DNA from: Stromatinia cepivora
Taxonomy: Eukaryota; Ascomycota; Leotiomycetes; Helotiales; Sclerotiniaceae
Direction: 5' to 3'
DNA: 64,000 bases
NCBI GenBank assembly: GCA_014898415.1
Contig: RCTD01000035.1
Span: forward strand, 248,001-312,000
The position numbers were made by a program, and so were the translations under genes. The notes beneath the pieces were generated by a model. It was not told the DNA's origin. It searched no databases and worked only from the letters and a program-made list of their open reading frames with translations. This document shows, piece by piece, positions 24,257 through 35,979 of this stretch (positions are counted from its first letter, which is position 1; the number at the start of each line of letters is the position of its first letter).

Positions 24257-24327
24257 CCTTCTATGGTGTAATGGTTAGCACGTCGGATTTTGATTCCGGA
24301 GATATTGGTTCGATTCCTATTAGAAGG
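24257..24327 (+). tRNA. tRNA-Gln (anticodon TTG)
   Basis: A cloverleaf can be drawn by eye. The acceptor stem is CCTTCTA against TAGAAGG with seven pairs. The A box reads TGGTGTAATGG. The anticodon stem TCGGA/TCCGG encloses the loop TTTTGAT, giving anticodon TTG (glutamine, codon CAA). The B box and T loop read GGTTCGATTCC. Total length is 71 bases and there is no intron. Oddities are a C1-G72 first pair, where fungal tRNA-Gln normally starts with G, and one T-T mismatch in the T stem. It could be a functional isodecoder or a slightly decayed copy. Confidence 0.75.
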
Positions 24328-24631
24328 TTCTTCAAGAACTTTCTGTCCTTCCATACTCAGTTTGAAGCTGAGATCAAAGGGTTGCATTTTTGTCAATTTT
24401 TTGCATCTTCAAATGTTATTTTTGGTTGATATTTTTTTTTTCGCTTAGACATTATTACTAAGTCGTTCTGGGGATTACAAAGATCCATAAGGCGGATCCA
24501 CACTTGCCAAGGCTTATCAATTATCAATCAAGCGCACGTGATGTACCATCCAACACAGCTTCAGCTAACCATTAATTTATTCATCTTCTCTGTGTATATA
24601 TCTTGTGTCTGGCGTTGTACGATATACCCTC

Positions 24632-26413
24632 ATGCAAGATCCACCCCGAAAACGTGTACGAGCCCGAAATGCATGCGACAGTTGCCGTAAACGAAAGAGG
24701 AAGTGTGACGGCGCAGCACCATGTTCTGAATGTGTAGGCTATGAATATCCATGTAGCTTTTCTATTAAATCAACAACGGTTAGCCCTACGGAGAGAGCAA
24801 GTTCATCTCATGAGCCAATATCCAATGGAAGTCAACCTCAGAATAGTACTACAACTAGTACATCAAGTGCTGAACCCTCTGTCCTTACAACAACCGGAGG
24901 AAAGAATTTAAATTTGGCTTTCGTGATTAACGCACAATCAGAAGAAACTCCAGCAAAATTATTTCCCGAAGAAAGCATCAAAAAAGGCACTGCTATCAAT
25001 GAAGCCACGAATGATTTATCGATTTTGGAGCCATACAAATGCAGATTTACCAGTGCAAATAGTGCCATTGCCTTCCCGAGATGTCTAGGAATGGAAATGG
25101 AGATGGTTACACCTCCACGTCTTCATAGTTACGCGTGGAATACCGGGATTCGGACAGAAGTACCGAGACCGAATCATATGCGTTTGCATGAATTATGTTG
25201 TTGGGGTTTTGCATCTTCAGCAATCGATGTTTACTTTGAACAAATCAATCCCGTTTTTGGGATGCTAGAAAGGGAAGGGTTTCGGCACAAGTGTGAGCTT
25301 TTCTGGAAAGATGACACGGGAAGTGTTGGGTTCGAGGCACTTATCTGTGGCGTGGTATCCCTGGGTTCATTATTTACGAGACAGATTGGCAGTTTGCTCG
25401 AGTGTGATATCTTTGAGCATGGTCGATGCTTACTGGAGCAGGGATCACAGAGGCATGGCGATATGTCTCTTGACCATGTGATGGCATGGACTTTGCGGGC
25501 TCTTTACCTTCGGTCGACGAGTCGTCCAAATTTGTCTTCATTGGCAATATTTACGACGGTTCATTTGGCTGAATCAATTGGGCTCCATCGAGAATTGGAT
25601 ACTGTCGTCTTCGCCGTTGATGGATCGAGAAAGATTTTTGCTCCCGACATATTAGAACTACGTCGGAGGGTCTTTTGGATTGTGATGTCACTGAACCAAT
25701 TATTCGCTGCTGAATATGGTCGTTCGAAAGTTTCCTTAGACAATGTGAGATGCCGAAAACCAATAGCCAAGGAAGGAGATTCTATCGGCGACTTGGTTGC
25801 AATGACAGAACAGCTATTCTCATGCTCTGACCCAGGTGTTGACTCTGATGCTCTGCGAATATCGATCGAAAACTTGTCAATCTTACCGTGTAATCATCCA
25901 GGATTAGCCTTAATTAAGGCAGATGTTGTCTTGTGTCTATCTCGAAGACTTCATTTGACGTCTTCAAAGTTCTGTTCAGGTGTCTTGAGCACCATCATGG
26001 TGGTTCTCCGCGCTGCCTTTGCGGAATCACGAAATCTTTCTGAAAGAAGAATACCCTGGTGGAACGTGATCAGCGTTCCATTCAACACGGTATGTCTTCT
26101 CCTGTCTATAAACACGCGCCAGAGTATATCCCATATTCCCCGAGCCATGGATACCCTAGATATTGTTAGCAAATTATGGGATACCCATTTGTCAAGAGAG
26201 GCCCTACAGACTGCACAAATGCTGGTTAATCGATTCGTCGAGATAAAACGCGAAGATCAGGTGGTTTTGGAATCCCTTCATCGTGCTGTTGATCACCCTA
26301 GCGCGTCTCCGAGTACTCAGAATTGGACGGGGACTTTTGATGATGATCTATTTGAGGGGTTAAACGGACAGGACTTTGGCTGGGCACAGTTTTTTGGCGA
26401 TGCTGTGGGTTGA
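24632..26413 (+). CDS. Zn2Cys6 transcription factor with fungal_trans domain
   Basis: An apparently intronless 593-residue nuclear regulator. The zinc cluster lies near the N-terminus with ligands C15, C18, C25, C31, C34 and C41 (CX2CX6CX5CX2CX6C), preceded by a basic PRKRVRAR run. A Ser/Thr-rich linker follows to about residue 115. The middle part, roughly residues 190-380, has the helices of the fungal-specific regulatory domain: YFEQINPVFGMLEREGF, FEALICGVVSLGSLFTRQ, AWTLRALYLRSTSRPNL, TTVHLAESIGLHRE and LRRRVFWIVMSLNQLFA. The chosen ATG at 24632 is the first in frame before the cluster. No neighbouring enzyme gene points to its targets. Confidence 0.9.
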   Translation: MQDPPRKRVRARNACDSCRKRKRKCDGAAPCSECVGYEYPCSFSIKSTTVSPTERASSSHEPISNGSQPQNSTTTSTSSAEPSVLTTTGGKNLNLAFVINAQSEETPAKLFPEESIKKGTAINEATNDLSILEPYKCRFTSANSAIAFPRCLGMEMEMVTPPRLHSYAWNTGIRTEVPRPNHMRLHELCCWGFASSAIDVYFEQINPVFGMLEREGFRHKCELFWKDDTGSVGFEALICGVVSLGSLFTRQIGSLLECDIFEHGRCLLEQGSQRHGDMSLDHVMAWTLRALYLRSTSRPNLSSLAIFTTVHLAESIGLHRELDTVVFAVDGSRKIFAPDILELRRRVFWIVMSLNQLFAAEYGRSKVSLDNVRCRKPIAKEGDSIGDLVAMTEQLFSCSDPGVDSDALRISIENLSILPCNHPGLALIKADVVLCLSRRLHLTSSKFCSGVLSTIMVVLRAAFAESRNLSERRIPWWNVISVPFNTVCLLLSINTRQSISHIPRAMDTLDIVSKLWDTHLSREALQTAQMLVNRFVEIKREDQVVLESLHRAVDHPSASPSTQNWTGTFDDDLFEGLNGQDFGWAQFFGDAVG

Positions 26414-27594
26414 GTTTGAACTTGGGGCTCTGTGCAATGTCGCCGTCTCAATCCAAACAGAGCCATTTATGTATATTTGCAGCGGATATATAAGTTAGAC
26501 CTTTGGAATAGTCTATTCGTACCTCATCATAGATAAAGAACTGTCAACCTTCAACGTCAAGCAGATAGGCGATTTGCTGCATTAATCTGCCCTTGAACCT
26601 TCTGAGCTGCATACTATCTTTCCTTCTTAATTATTCTTCACAGCTAATTCGGGCATAGGGTGGTAATAAATAATTGTAGTTTGCTGATGAACATCGAATC
26701 CTATTGCAGATACTCGCGTAATTATCGAAATTCATTGAAAGACTATGGGCATATCACAACAAATAACTATCGATGTGATTTGTACGTACTTTGAACATAT
26801 TTAACAGCATTTAGTAAATGATGGGAAAATGAACAATTTAATGTTAATGTGTCTATGTGAGATATCATATCTTTGTTCATCCCCACTTCTATATGAATGA
26901 TCAACCTCTTCCGCAATATCCACTCCATCCACCTACCCGTTATGTACTTCAAGTGAGCATCTGTCTGATTTACTAAAATGATTTCAGTATTTTCAGTATC
27001 AAGAATTCATCTCTAGAAATATAATACTCCGTAAGGTCAATCAACCAAACCCACTTTCTTCTTAGTCTATAATCTTGGTAAAATTTTGGTAATCATGTCG
27101 TCGCAAGATCCTGATTTCAAAAGTTCAATGGTACAGGCAAGTGCCGCTTCTGCTCAAAATATAAATAAGCCCATCCCTCCCATCATTCCTTCCGAAGGAG
27201 TTCGTAAAGATTGGCTATATATTCGGTTGCTCAATATGTATTCTCGACCTTTGGTTTCCTCAATGTGTATGTATATCTTGTTCCGGCCCGTCTCGATCAT
27301 AAATTTATGAACATATATATCTCTCACATCCAACCTACAGAATCGATCGGAGTATTCCAGATTTATTATCAAATCCATGAATTCAGTCAACATATACCTT
27401 TAATCCTTCCTTGGATATCAGCCCTACAAATGTACAAATATATCTCATGTGGCTTCCAGGTCGTCTCTTGGACACCTATAGCCCCGCTCCCATGTTAATA
27501 TCTTGTAGTATTAGTACCCTTTACATCTTCTTCCTGTACATAAATATCAGGGTATCCAATAATCTGGACTGTAATCTAATAATGAGAAACTTTT
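26414..27594. other. Intergenic region with one weak small open frame
   Basis: The only candidate is an ATG at 27095 opening a short frame beginning MSSQDPDFKSSMVQASAAS and running to 27310, with possible splice sites near 27270 and 27340. The spliced reading soon hits a stop and no family is recognised, so I do not call it a gene. The remainder is 3' flank of the regulator. Confidence 0.35.
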
Positions 27595-28020
27595 GAATTC
27601 CTGAATTTTTTTCAGATATTCAAATCAATGAAAATATTAAATTATATTTCAATATTTATAGTTTTTTAAATATCAAATATAATTAGAATACTTAAATTAT
27701 TTGAAATATTGAAATATATTCAAAAAATCAAAAAAATTCAATTATTAAAAATTTAAATTTAAATTGCTAATTTGGATTATTGAATAAGAGTTTTATCTAA
27801 AATATCAAATTTAAACTTGTTATTTATAATAGTTTTATAATTGTATTTATTTATATTTATTATTTATAATGATTTAAAAAAGAAAAGATTTTTTTGGTAT
27901 TATTATTATTAAAATAAGATAAATAAGATTTTTATTCCCAATAAATTATTATCCAAATATATGGATGTATAGATGTATATTCGAAGTTTTTCGATTTATA
28001 TTCATGCGAACTTTATAAAT
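27595..28020. other. AT-rich block, probably RIP-eroded
   Basis: The sequence here is nearly all A and T, with many TA steps and hardly any G or C, in sharp contrast to its flanks. This is the expected end state of repeat-induced point mutation acting on a mobile element. No protein relic can be read in it. Confidence 0.6.
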
Positions 28021-28469
28021 TTTGAATAAGGTCGATCGTGATCGTGGTTGCAATCGGCCATCAATCCGATCGAAGAATTCTAGACTGATTACTTCAACCA
28101 AGGATTCCGAGAAGACTCCTCAAAGTCGCCAGAGAAGGTCAATTGATTCAACGGACACGATGAGATCGAACTTGATGAAAATGATCTAGGACATAGAGAT
28201 CAACTTCACAAACGACATTCCAGAATAATAATATTTGATAAAAGAAACTCCAATCTTCAAGCTCGATTTGACTTCTTCTCACTAGTACCATCGGCAGCAA
28301 AGCAAACCATATGAAGATTTCCCAAATCCTCAAGCGCATACACCTTCAAGGTATCTTTAATCTTCAGTCCTATGAACCATTTGTTGCATATCTCATTACC
28401 GCCAAACCTGTTTCCCCTAGAATACCAGAAGTCGATCACCACATCATCATCAACATGATTCTCAAACCA

Positions 28470-29800
28470 AAAAAGCAAGGAAATTCTATCTCAGACATGC
28501 AACAAAACAATATCTATCTTCACTATCCGTATCATTCTCCAGCCAAAAGCCAAGGCAATGTGATGAGGTATACAACAAAATGTATATACAGTGGCAAAAG
28601 ATAACTCCACACTATGAAGTTGTTGTCAAGTCAAGTAGTAAACATACCAAACAATTCAGCAGAAGAATCTCAGATGCAACCATGCAACATACCAAAATAA
28701 CAATTTTCAAAACTGTGGAAAAGTCTTTTTTGCCCATGCTGGGTCATCAATTCCATCCTCTTAAAGTTTGACTCTGATAATTTGTTGCTCATCTCATTCT
28801 CAAACCTGCTTTTTGGTTGTTAGACCATACTCTGTATAATATCATAAGCATCATTACTTCCAAACCAAGAACCAAGGAAGTATCATCAGATAAGCAACAA
28901 AACATCAAGACCCTGATGAAGATAGTCTCAAACTATGAAGTTTTCAAAAGAAAAATGGAGCAAAATCTCCGGGTTGCAGAATGAAGATATTAAAATGAGC
29001 CACACAAAAAGCCAAAGAAAGAGTTCTGGAAACATATCAACTTTTGCATTGCAGATCAATAAATTTTCCCGTTTCTATTTCTCATCTCATTAACATCAAA
29101 CCTGCTTTCCTTCCATGTGTGATTGGTATCCAGGTACTTGGAGCTCTCATTTGCCATCATTACCATCATCAACAACTGTGATGATGATAGATAGATCATC
29201 ATCAGCCACCACCAAACCTTCATGCCCTTCTCAAGCAAGGAAATCTCAAAACAGACAAGCAACAAAAGTGTCTGTCCATCAAAATTTAAAGAATACTCTT
29301 ATCTAAAACAAGGAAGAAGATATATAGATGAGCAACAAAAAACCTCCTTTATTCCCGAGGTCCTTCAATATGATTCTAAAACAAGGAATTTCAAATCAGA
29401 CAAGCAACAAAGTATCTGGTCTTATACAATTCATGAAACCTAGACTTTAAAAAGCAAGGAAATAAATTTATAGACAAGCAACAAAAAACTCTTCGATTCT
29501 TCAAATATAATTCATGGAATTATAACCTCAAGAAAAGAAACAAGAAATTCCATTGAGAAACAAATCTCTTTCAAATATAACTACCTAATACTTCTTCACA
29601 TCAAAAACCAAGGAAATAAATCTACAGACAAACAACCAAACATTTTTCCATTCCTCAAACATAACTCATAGAATCATGATCTCGAAAAAAAAAACAAGAA
29701 ATTTCCAAACAACAGAACTATCATCTTTCAAACATGACTATCTAATACTTCTTCACTTCAAAAAGCAAGGAAATAAATCTATAGACAAGCAACAAACCCC
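28470..29800. repeat. Degenerate minisatellite, period near 75 bases
   Basis: A core such as AAGCAAGGAAATAAATCTAT followed by AGACAAGCAACAAA recurs. Clear cores begin near 28471, 28541, 28870, 29232, 29306, 29379, 29449, 29604 and 29760. Spacings are about 70-77 bases or whole multiples of that; degenerate cores fill the gaps near 29532 and 29685. A spacer motif with TTCAAATATAACT and CATGGAATTAT also repeats. The array thus covers around 18 units of varied quality. No open frame crosses it. It lies right after an AT-rich block, so it may be part of a larger repetitive island. Confidence 0.72.
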
Positions 29801-30009
29801 GATTCATTCCCCATATCCAAGGAAAAGAGGCTCAAATATCTGAATATATGGACCTTAGCGGTGGCTGAGCAGGAAGAATTAGAACTCTGTAGATTGTGCA
29901 TTACATCAACCACCCAATCCTTGATTTCCGATTTCTGCTTTGTGATTTTGCATCATCATTTGAAGATTGGTGGGTGATTGGTTTGTATAAGAAGGAGGGA
30001 AGTACCTAC

Positions 30010-30044
30010 CTACCTACCTACCTATCCTATCCTATCCTATCCTA
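30010..30044. repeat. CTAC / CTATC microsatellite
   Basis: A tract of CCTA tetramers is followed by TATCC pentamers in intergenic DNA. Confidence 0.85.
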
Positions 30045-33017
30045 TACGCCATAATTAGATGATAGAAACTTCATTATCGAATCATCGATTTCCATCAAAG
30101 TTACAATTGAAATATTTCGAGATAACATTTTCGAATTGTCCTTCAAACATCAAACGACACCAATACTCCCGTCATGATCAGATCTGGACCCAGTTCCAAA
30201 TCACGAATCCAGGAACCAGATCTGAAATTTCTTGGTGGTGGAAATCAAGGCAGGAGAAGACTGATTTGATTGTATAGCCGATGTTTATCCGATTGCGTTT
30301 CCTGGAAAAGAAAGTTCACATCACCGCTCTCAATACCAATACTGGTACTTGGATTTTAATGGTTGGTTTGCGCGCCAAAATAATTGATCGCGTCATAAAC
30401 GCCGGGTCGGGGGTGTTTTGTTGATACTAGTTAATGATATTAGCCGCAGGATATATGAAGGCGATCAGAACATAATGCCAATTGAGCGGCTAAGCCTACA
30501 AGATTCCCGCGTTTTCTATTCGAGGACTACTAAGTCTACCTAGTATCTCCTTCGGCCGAAACTCTAACAATAGATTTCTGATGCTAAGTATATTACTAAT
30601 CCAGTCTTGGACTTGTTCAATTGTTGATTCTTCTAGTTACCTACCAGTAGGTAATAATAGCTCGGGTTGAAAGTTTTAAGTTGTCCATGACATCGAAGGG
30701 TCATCTGACCACTTCATCAAATTACTATCGAGATGATAGAAAATCTACCCGACCGATTACTATACCATTCAGCATCATTGATTCATTGATTCATTGATTC
30801 ATTGATTCATTCAGCATCATGGCGAAAAACTCGGCCAACACTCGGTCAACTGGTACATTAGTCCATGACGATCCAAACAAACCGATCCATTCATCCCACC
30901 TCCACAGTCCGAATATACTTTATATCCCCTGCCCTTAGCATCCGATTATAGACCGACGTTGCCTGTTTTTTGTACGTCGTATATCTGCACGATGATGAAA
31001 ATCTAACCGCCGGGTTGTGCATGAACAGGGATTTTGCCTGCCTGGTACAATAGCGTAGAGGATTTGGTGTTATGTTGTTGAGTAATTCTTCATCTCCTCT
31101 ACCTAGAGGTTGTTCGAACATAGGAGCTGCGACTCGCAACGGCGCTTTACTAGAATTTAACATCATCTTACCACTCAAGTGCCAATTTCCCAGGGTTCAA
31201 CAAGCCTAAACGGCCAAGAATCGCGTCTATCTGATAATCTGAGCCACTACGAATAAGTTGCGCACTAAGCCTGTAAGTTACGGCAGATTATAAGCCCCGA
31301 AAAGCTTCTTCATCATTGGCATCTTTGCTACCGAACATGAGGCTGATTTAATATAAAGCAAGTATAAGAGCTTCAATCATGCTCGAATATAACATCTATA
31401 TTATACTAATGCAGTATCAGCTTTGTGCATTATCTCGAGATTTCAAAGACGATATTATCGCCAGGTGATACAAATTCACCACCCAGAAAAGAGGTGGAGA
31501 GTTGTGGAGAGGTGGATCATCAATGTATGAGAGAAGGATATGAAAGAATCGTTGGTAGATAAGCCAACTTAGGGCACATATGAATTGATAAACACCGCTC
31601 CTTCTACACTACCCCATGAACGACAACCCCAGAATAGATTCTAATTCTTAGCCCAGGCGGAGAAATATTGGAGCTTGGTGGTACTTTACTCGTTCAGCCA
31701 GAAATTGTAGCACACTTTATTAATAGGATGCTACTTTTTATTCCCTTTGTAGTTTACCATCTTGTGGTAACCCTACAGTACATGCTTAAAAAGGAGTGTG
31801 CTACCGGTATATACACTCACGGTACTCTGTTCTGTACAATCTAGCCGCACGAGTAATATGATGTTGATGAACCTCGGTGGTAGTGGCTCACAGAGTCACA
31901 GTGGGGAGATGAAACACCAAAGCGTTGCTTGAGTCGAGCCATTCACATCCATCTCACGTAAAACCCGATCCACATACTGGAGTAGTGAGTAGCCACTGCC
32001 GTCATTCCCGCCTGGGTGAGAATGAGATCATTCCATCAGATAATTGGGTTGAGCTTGTAAGATTATTTGGGGCGGTATCTTCTAATTACTTCTAAATCTG
32101 AGTATGGTGTATGGTGGGTGTATGGTTCCATGTTGTTGGTACTCAAGTAATTCACATCGAGGACATCTTGACTTGTCGAATGTGCGTACCCTATTCTATA
32201 CTCGCATAGGTATTCATATATTCATATATTCATGCGAGTAAGCAAAATAGGTAGACGACTACTCACAATCTCTATCAATGGCCCTCAGCTATTTTTAAGT
32301 TTTAACTGTCTATAATGCTATTTACTATTAAAACCTCAAGCTACCCGTGCAAGGTTTACTAGGTAAGAATACTTAGTAGGTCATCGTCTTCACCATATCA
32401 AGATTGGGCGGACGAAAGTAGTTTTCCCAACCTCATTAGTTCTTACTCCGCAAAACAAGTTCATGGGGTTCATTCCTTCCCCGCTGGGATCTCACTGAGC
32501 GGGGAATAGGAAGGTGAGCACGACAATTTTTTAATGACTTCTTCTCCATTTTACTTCTCCCATGTATCGTAGAACGGAATATATTACTCATATTATTCTC
32601 TTTTACTTTACTCCAGAGTATTATTGCTTTTGCGTTGCTGGCTTTTCCATTTATTTCTAGTCTTTTCAATAAAGTTATAGATTTTAGGGTGAGGAGGAGA
32701 TTGAGAACTTTCAGAGTTGCTCATACCGATTGCTTTTACGTATTGCTTCTAGCCAGCTTCTAGCCAGTTTATAGGTACATCCCCTCGACTATCTCTCTTC
32801 AGGAATAAATCTTACGTGTATGACATCATACTGTAAGTATATCGTCTGACCATATTATTTTCCAAACAAGAACTACATCTTTTTCCAACCGTTACTTTTA
32901 AATATCCTTCTCCCATTTCCTTTGCACTTCTTTTCGCACTTTAATCTTCAATTTTGCAAAGTCCTGCGGCACGAGATTAACAATTGATCGAATAGTATCG
33001 AGTAATACACAATCAAC
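30045..33017. other. Long intergenic region upstream of the MFS gene
   Basis: About 3 kb without a supported gene. It contains an ATTG/ATTC microsatellite at 30776-30811 flanked on both sides by the direct repeat ATTCAGCATCAT. The stretch from about 32,870 to 33,017 is CT-rich and is likely the transporter's 5' leader. Confidence 0.5.
30776..30811. repeat. ATTGATTC microsatellite
   Basis: About four copies of the octamer ATTGATTC, bracketed by ATTCAGCATCAT on either side. The flanking copies suggest local duplication. Confidence 0.85.
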
Positions 33018-35042
33018 ATGGCGGAAGGTATTCATACGCCAACTTCCAGTGATGGAAAACCCATCAACGACACGGAAACATCTTCACAAACATCCAAAAG
33101 CGGTGGAATGTTCGATCAGGGATCTCATGATGAGAATCCCGCTCAAGGCCATCCTCCCCGTGCAAATCGTGTAGCTCATTTTCCATCTGGTAGCAACGAA
33201 AATGTGGTAACAGCCGTCAAACCATCCGAAAAAATCGAAATCACTGAAGAAGATTGCTGGGATCAATTGGGATATTCTTTCCCAACGTACAAAAAATGGA
33301 TGATTCTGTCGGTTATTTTCTTGGTTCAGGTTTCCATGAATTTCAATACCAGTTTATACTCCAATGCCATTGGGGGGATTGTCGATGAATTTGGTGTCAG
33401 TGCACAAGGTGCCAGAGCTGGTGCTGTGGTTTTCTTAGTTCTTTATGCCTTTGGTTGCGAATTATGGGCGCCATGGTCGGAAGAGTTGGGACGCAAACCT
33501 GTTTTACAAGCTTCCCTATTCTTGGTCAACATTTGGCAAATCCTAGTTGGAATTGCTCCTAATTTTGCAACTATTATGGTCGGTCGTGCGCTGGGTGGTC
33601 TTTCATCGGCTGGCGGTTCCGTCACCCTGGGTATGATTGCCGATATGTGGGAGGCGGATGATCAGCAATATGCTGTTGCATTTGTAGTGTTTTCGTCTGT
33701 TGGTGGAAGTGTCTTAGGTCCTGTTGTTGGTGGTTTCGTCGAAGCTAATTTGGCTTGGAGGTGGAATATCTGGATTCAACTTATCTTTGGTGGGGCCGTA
33801 CAACTTCTGCATTTAGTTCTTGTACCTGAGACAAGATCTACTATCATGATGGATAGGGTCGCAAAGAAGATGCGAAAGAGTGGTGAAAATCCAAACATTT
33901 ACGGCCCAAACGAACTTACGCCATTCAAGGAACGATTCTCCATAAAGGAAACCTTGGTTACCTTTGTCAGACCTTTCAAAATGTTCTTGACAGAACCAAT
34001 TGTCTTAACATTAAGTTTATTATCTGGTTTCTCTGATGCACTCATCTTTATGTTCATTCAATCCTTTGCTCTTGTCTACAAGCAGTGGGATTTTGGAACT
34101 GTTGAACTTGGTCTTTCCTTTCTTCCTATTCTCGTCGGATACTTCATCGCTTGGTTCGCATTCATTCCTGCCATCAAACGCAATATCAAGCAACGTGCGA
34201 ATAAACCTGACGACGAACACGCCCAATTCGAGTCTAGACTTTGGTTCTTGCTCTATACAGCACCATGCTTGCCAATTGGTCTCTTTGGTTTTGCCTGGAC
34301 ATCTACTGGTCCACCAATTCATTGGATTGGCTCATGCGTGTTCGCAGCTATTGTCGGTATCGCCAATTATAGTATCTACATGGCGACAATAGATTATATG
34401 ATTTGTGCCTATGGACCATATTCAGCTTCAGCTACGGGTGGAAATGGATGGTCCAGAGATTTCTTAGCTGGTGTTTTGACCATTCCTGCTACCCCTTTCT
34501 TTCAAAGTATGTATTCCTTTTGCTGGTGTTAATTCTCGTGAAAGAAAACCTGGAAAATGCTAACAGATTCCTTAGATATGTCATCCAACCCATCTCGCTC
34601 CCTTGCATACGCCTCTACAATTCTCGCTTGTATCTCCTTCGTCCTCGTCATCGCTGTTTACGTCATCTACTGGAAAGGACCCGTTCTTCGCAAACGCTCA
34701 CCTTTCGCACAACAATTATCCGACGCCAAAGCTGCACATAATGAAATCATTTACGAGAAAGAACATCATGCTGGTCCGGAATCGGGAGCGGGAACCCATC
34801 TTTCACGAATGCCAACTGGAGCGAGAGCAAGAAGTTTTGCTCGTTCTCAACAGGATTTGAGAGTGAGACAAAATATGGGAAGTAGACCACATAGTACTTA
34901 TGAGAAGAGTAATCCTAATAGTAGGACAAATTCGAGAGCAAATTCGAGGGCAAATAGTCCGATTAGAAGGGAGATGGCGGACGCGCAGGAAGCGATGAAT
35001 TTTCAGCATAACAGGGATTTGGGTGAAAAAGATATGGTTTAG
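33018..35042 (+). CDS. MFS transporter, DHA1 drug/polyamine type
   Basis: A membrane exporter or importer of the major facilitator superfamily, DHA1-like group. Exons 33018-34506 and 34567-35042 join in frame to 654 residues; reading through the intron gives a false early stop and loses the last membrane helix. A 90-residue polar N-terminus precedes 12 expected helices. Family motifs are GCELWAPWSEELGRKPV (motif A region), IMVGRALGGLSSAGGSV and GSVLGPVVGGF (motif C). A central charged loop separates the two six-helix halves. The second exon holds the final helix (LAYASTILACISFVLVIAVY) and a 120-residue cytosolic tail with an NSRANSR-type tandem repeat. The start has a good context (CAACATGGC). 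It probably sits in the plasma membrane. Substrate unknown; no resistance or metabolite cluster surrounds it. Confidence 0.9.
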
Positions 35043-35979
35043 AGAGAGAGAAAGATAATGGGGAAAAGAAAAGTAATGAATGAGGTTTGAGGTTTGGCAA
35101 TGATGGTTTATGAAGTAAATGACTGGGATTTTCGGTGTTTGGCGTCATAACTTACTTCACTTGATTGTATTAATAGACAGGATTGGGAAGAGGAATGAAT
35201 TGTATAGATACCTATGATGAGATGATAGATGAGGAAATCAATGAATAAGGATGTTTGAGGAATTATATTTATATTGATGTTAATATGTGAGTGATTGAGT
35301 GATTGATTGATTGATTGATTGATTGAACTTTTGAACTTTGAAATTTCTCTTAATATATTGGGGATATGTTGGGGATATGTTGCATTAAATTGAATTGAAT
35401 TGAATTTGTAGAGGAAAGTAAGTAGTATTACTAAGCTAGGATCAAGTCTCTAAGACCTTATCCTTACTGTATTGGGTCCAACATCTAAAACCCCCGCATC
35501 AGTCAGCATCGATATCATAACTACGAAACTATAGCGCATCACATCGCATGCTAAAAAAAGAAAGGAGTCGTTCTAGGAAAATCGTTCTTGATTCTGATTC
35601 ATCATTACTGTTATCGTCGTTATTGTTCGAATTGTCGACGATTGAAGACTGAAGACGTGGGATATATTACTGCGACTACGATTGCGACTACGATTGCGGC
35701 ACACGGAAATCAAGTACCACCGGGAAAAGGATTGCGAGGAAGGTTTGGGTTAAAATTGAGAGAAAGATTGCGGGTGGAACTAAAGCTTCTCCGGTGACGA
35801 AATTGAAATAGGATATTGTCTGCGATTGCGTCTGTGGCTGAGGGGTTGAATAATTTTGCTACGCCGGCGAAACTTGCGCAAGTTATCCTAGTACAGTATC
35901 TGCGAAGATTGAGATTGAGATTGAAAGTGCAGAGGCAGAGGCAGAGTCGCAATTGGGTGTGGATATAAGCTCATCAGAT
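35043..35979. other. Intergenic region with GATT repeat and coding-like fragment
   Basis: Holds the transporter 3' flank, a GATT microsatellite at 35288-35326, and a coding-like segment from about 35819 (AEGLNNFATPAKLAQ in one frame). In the frame of the following gene, 35899-35979 is open and reads as an acidic AEAEAE-type run. An upstream exon of that gene is possible, but no convincing start was found. Confidence 0.4.
35288..35326. repeat. GATT microsatellite
   Basis: About eight GATT tetramers, partly interrupted, just downstream of the transporter gene. Confidence 0.85.

Noticed and set aside
27095..27310. Small frame beginning MSSQDPDFKSS
   Set aside because: Possible splice sites lead quickly to stops, and no family is recognised; evidence is too thin for a gene call.
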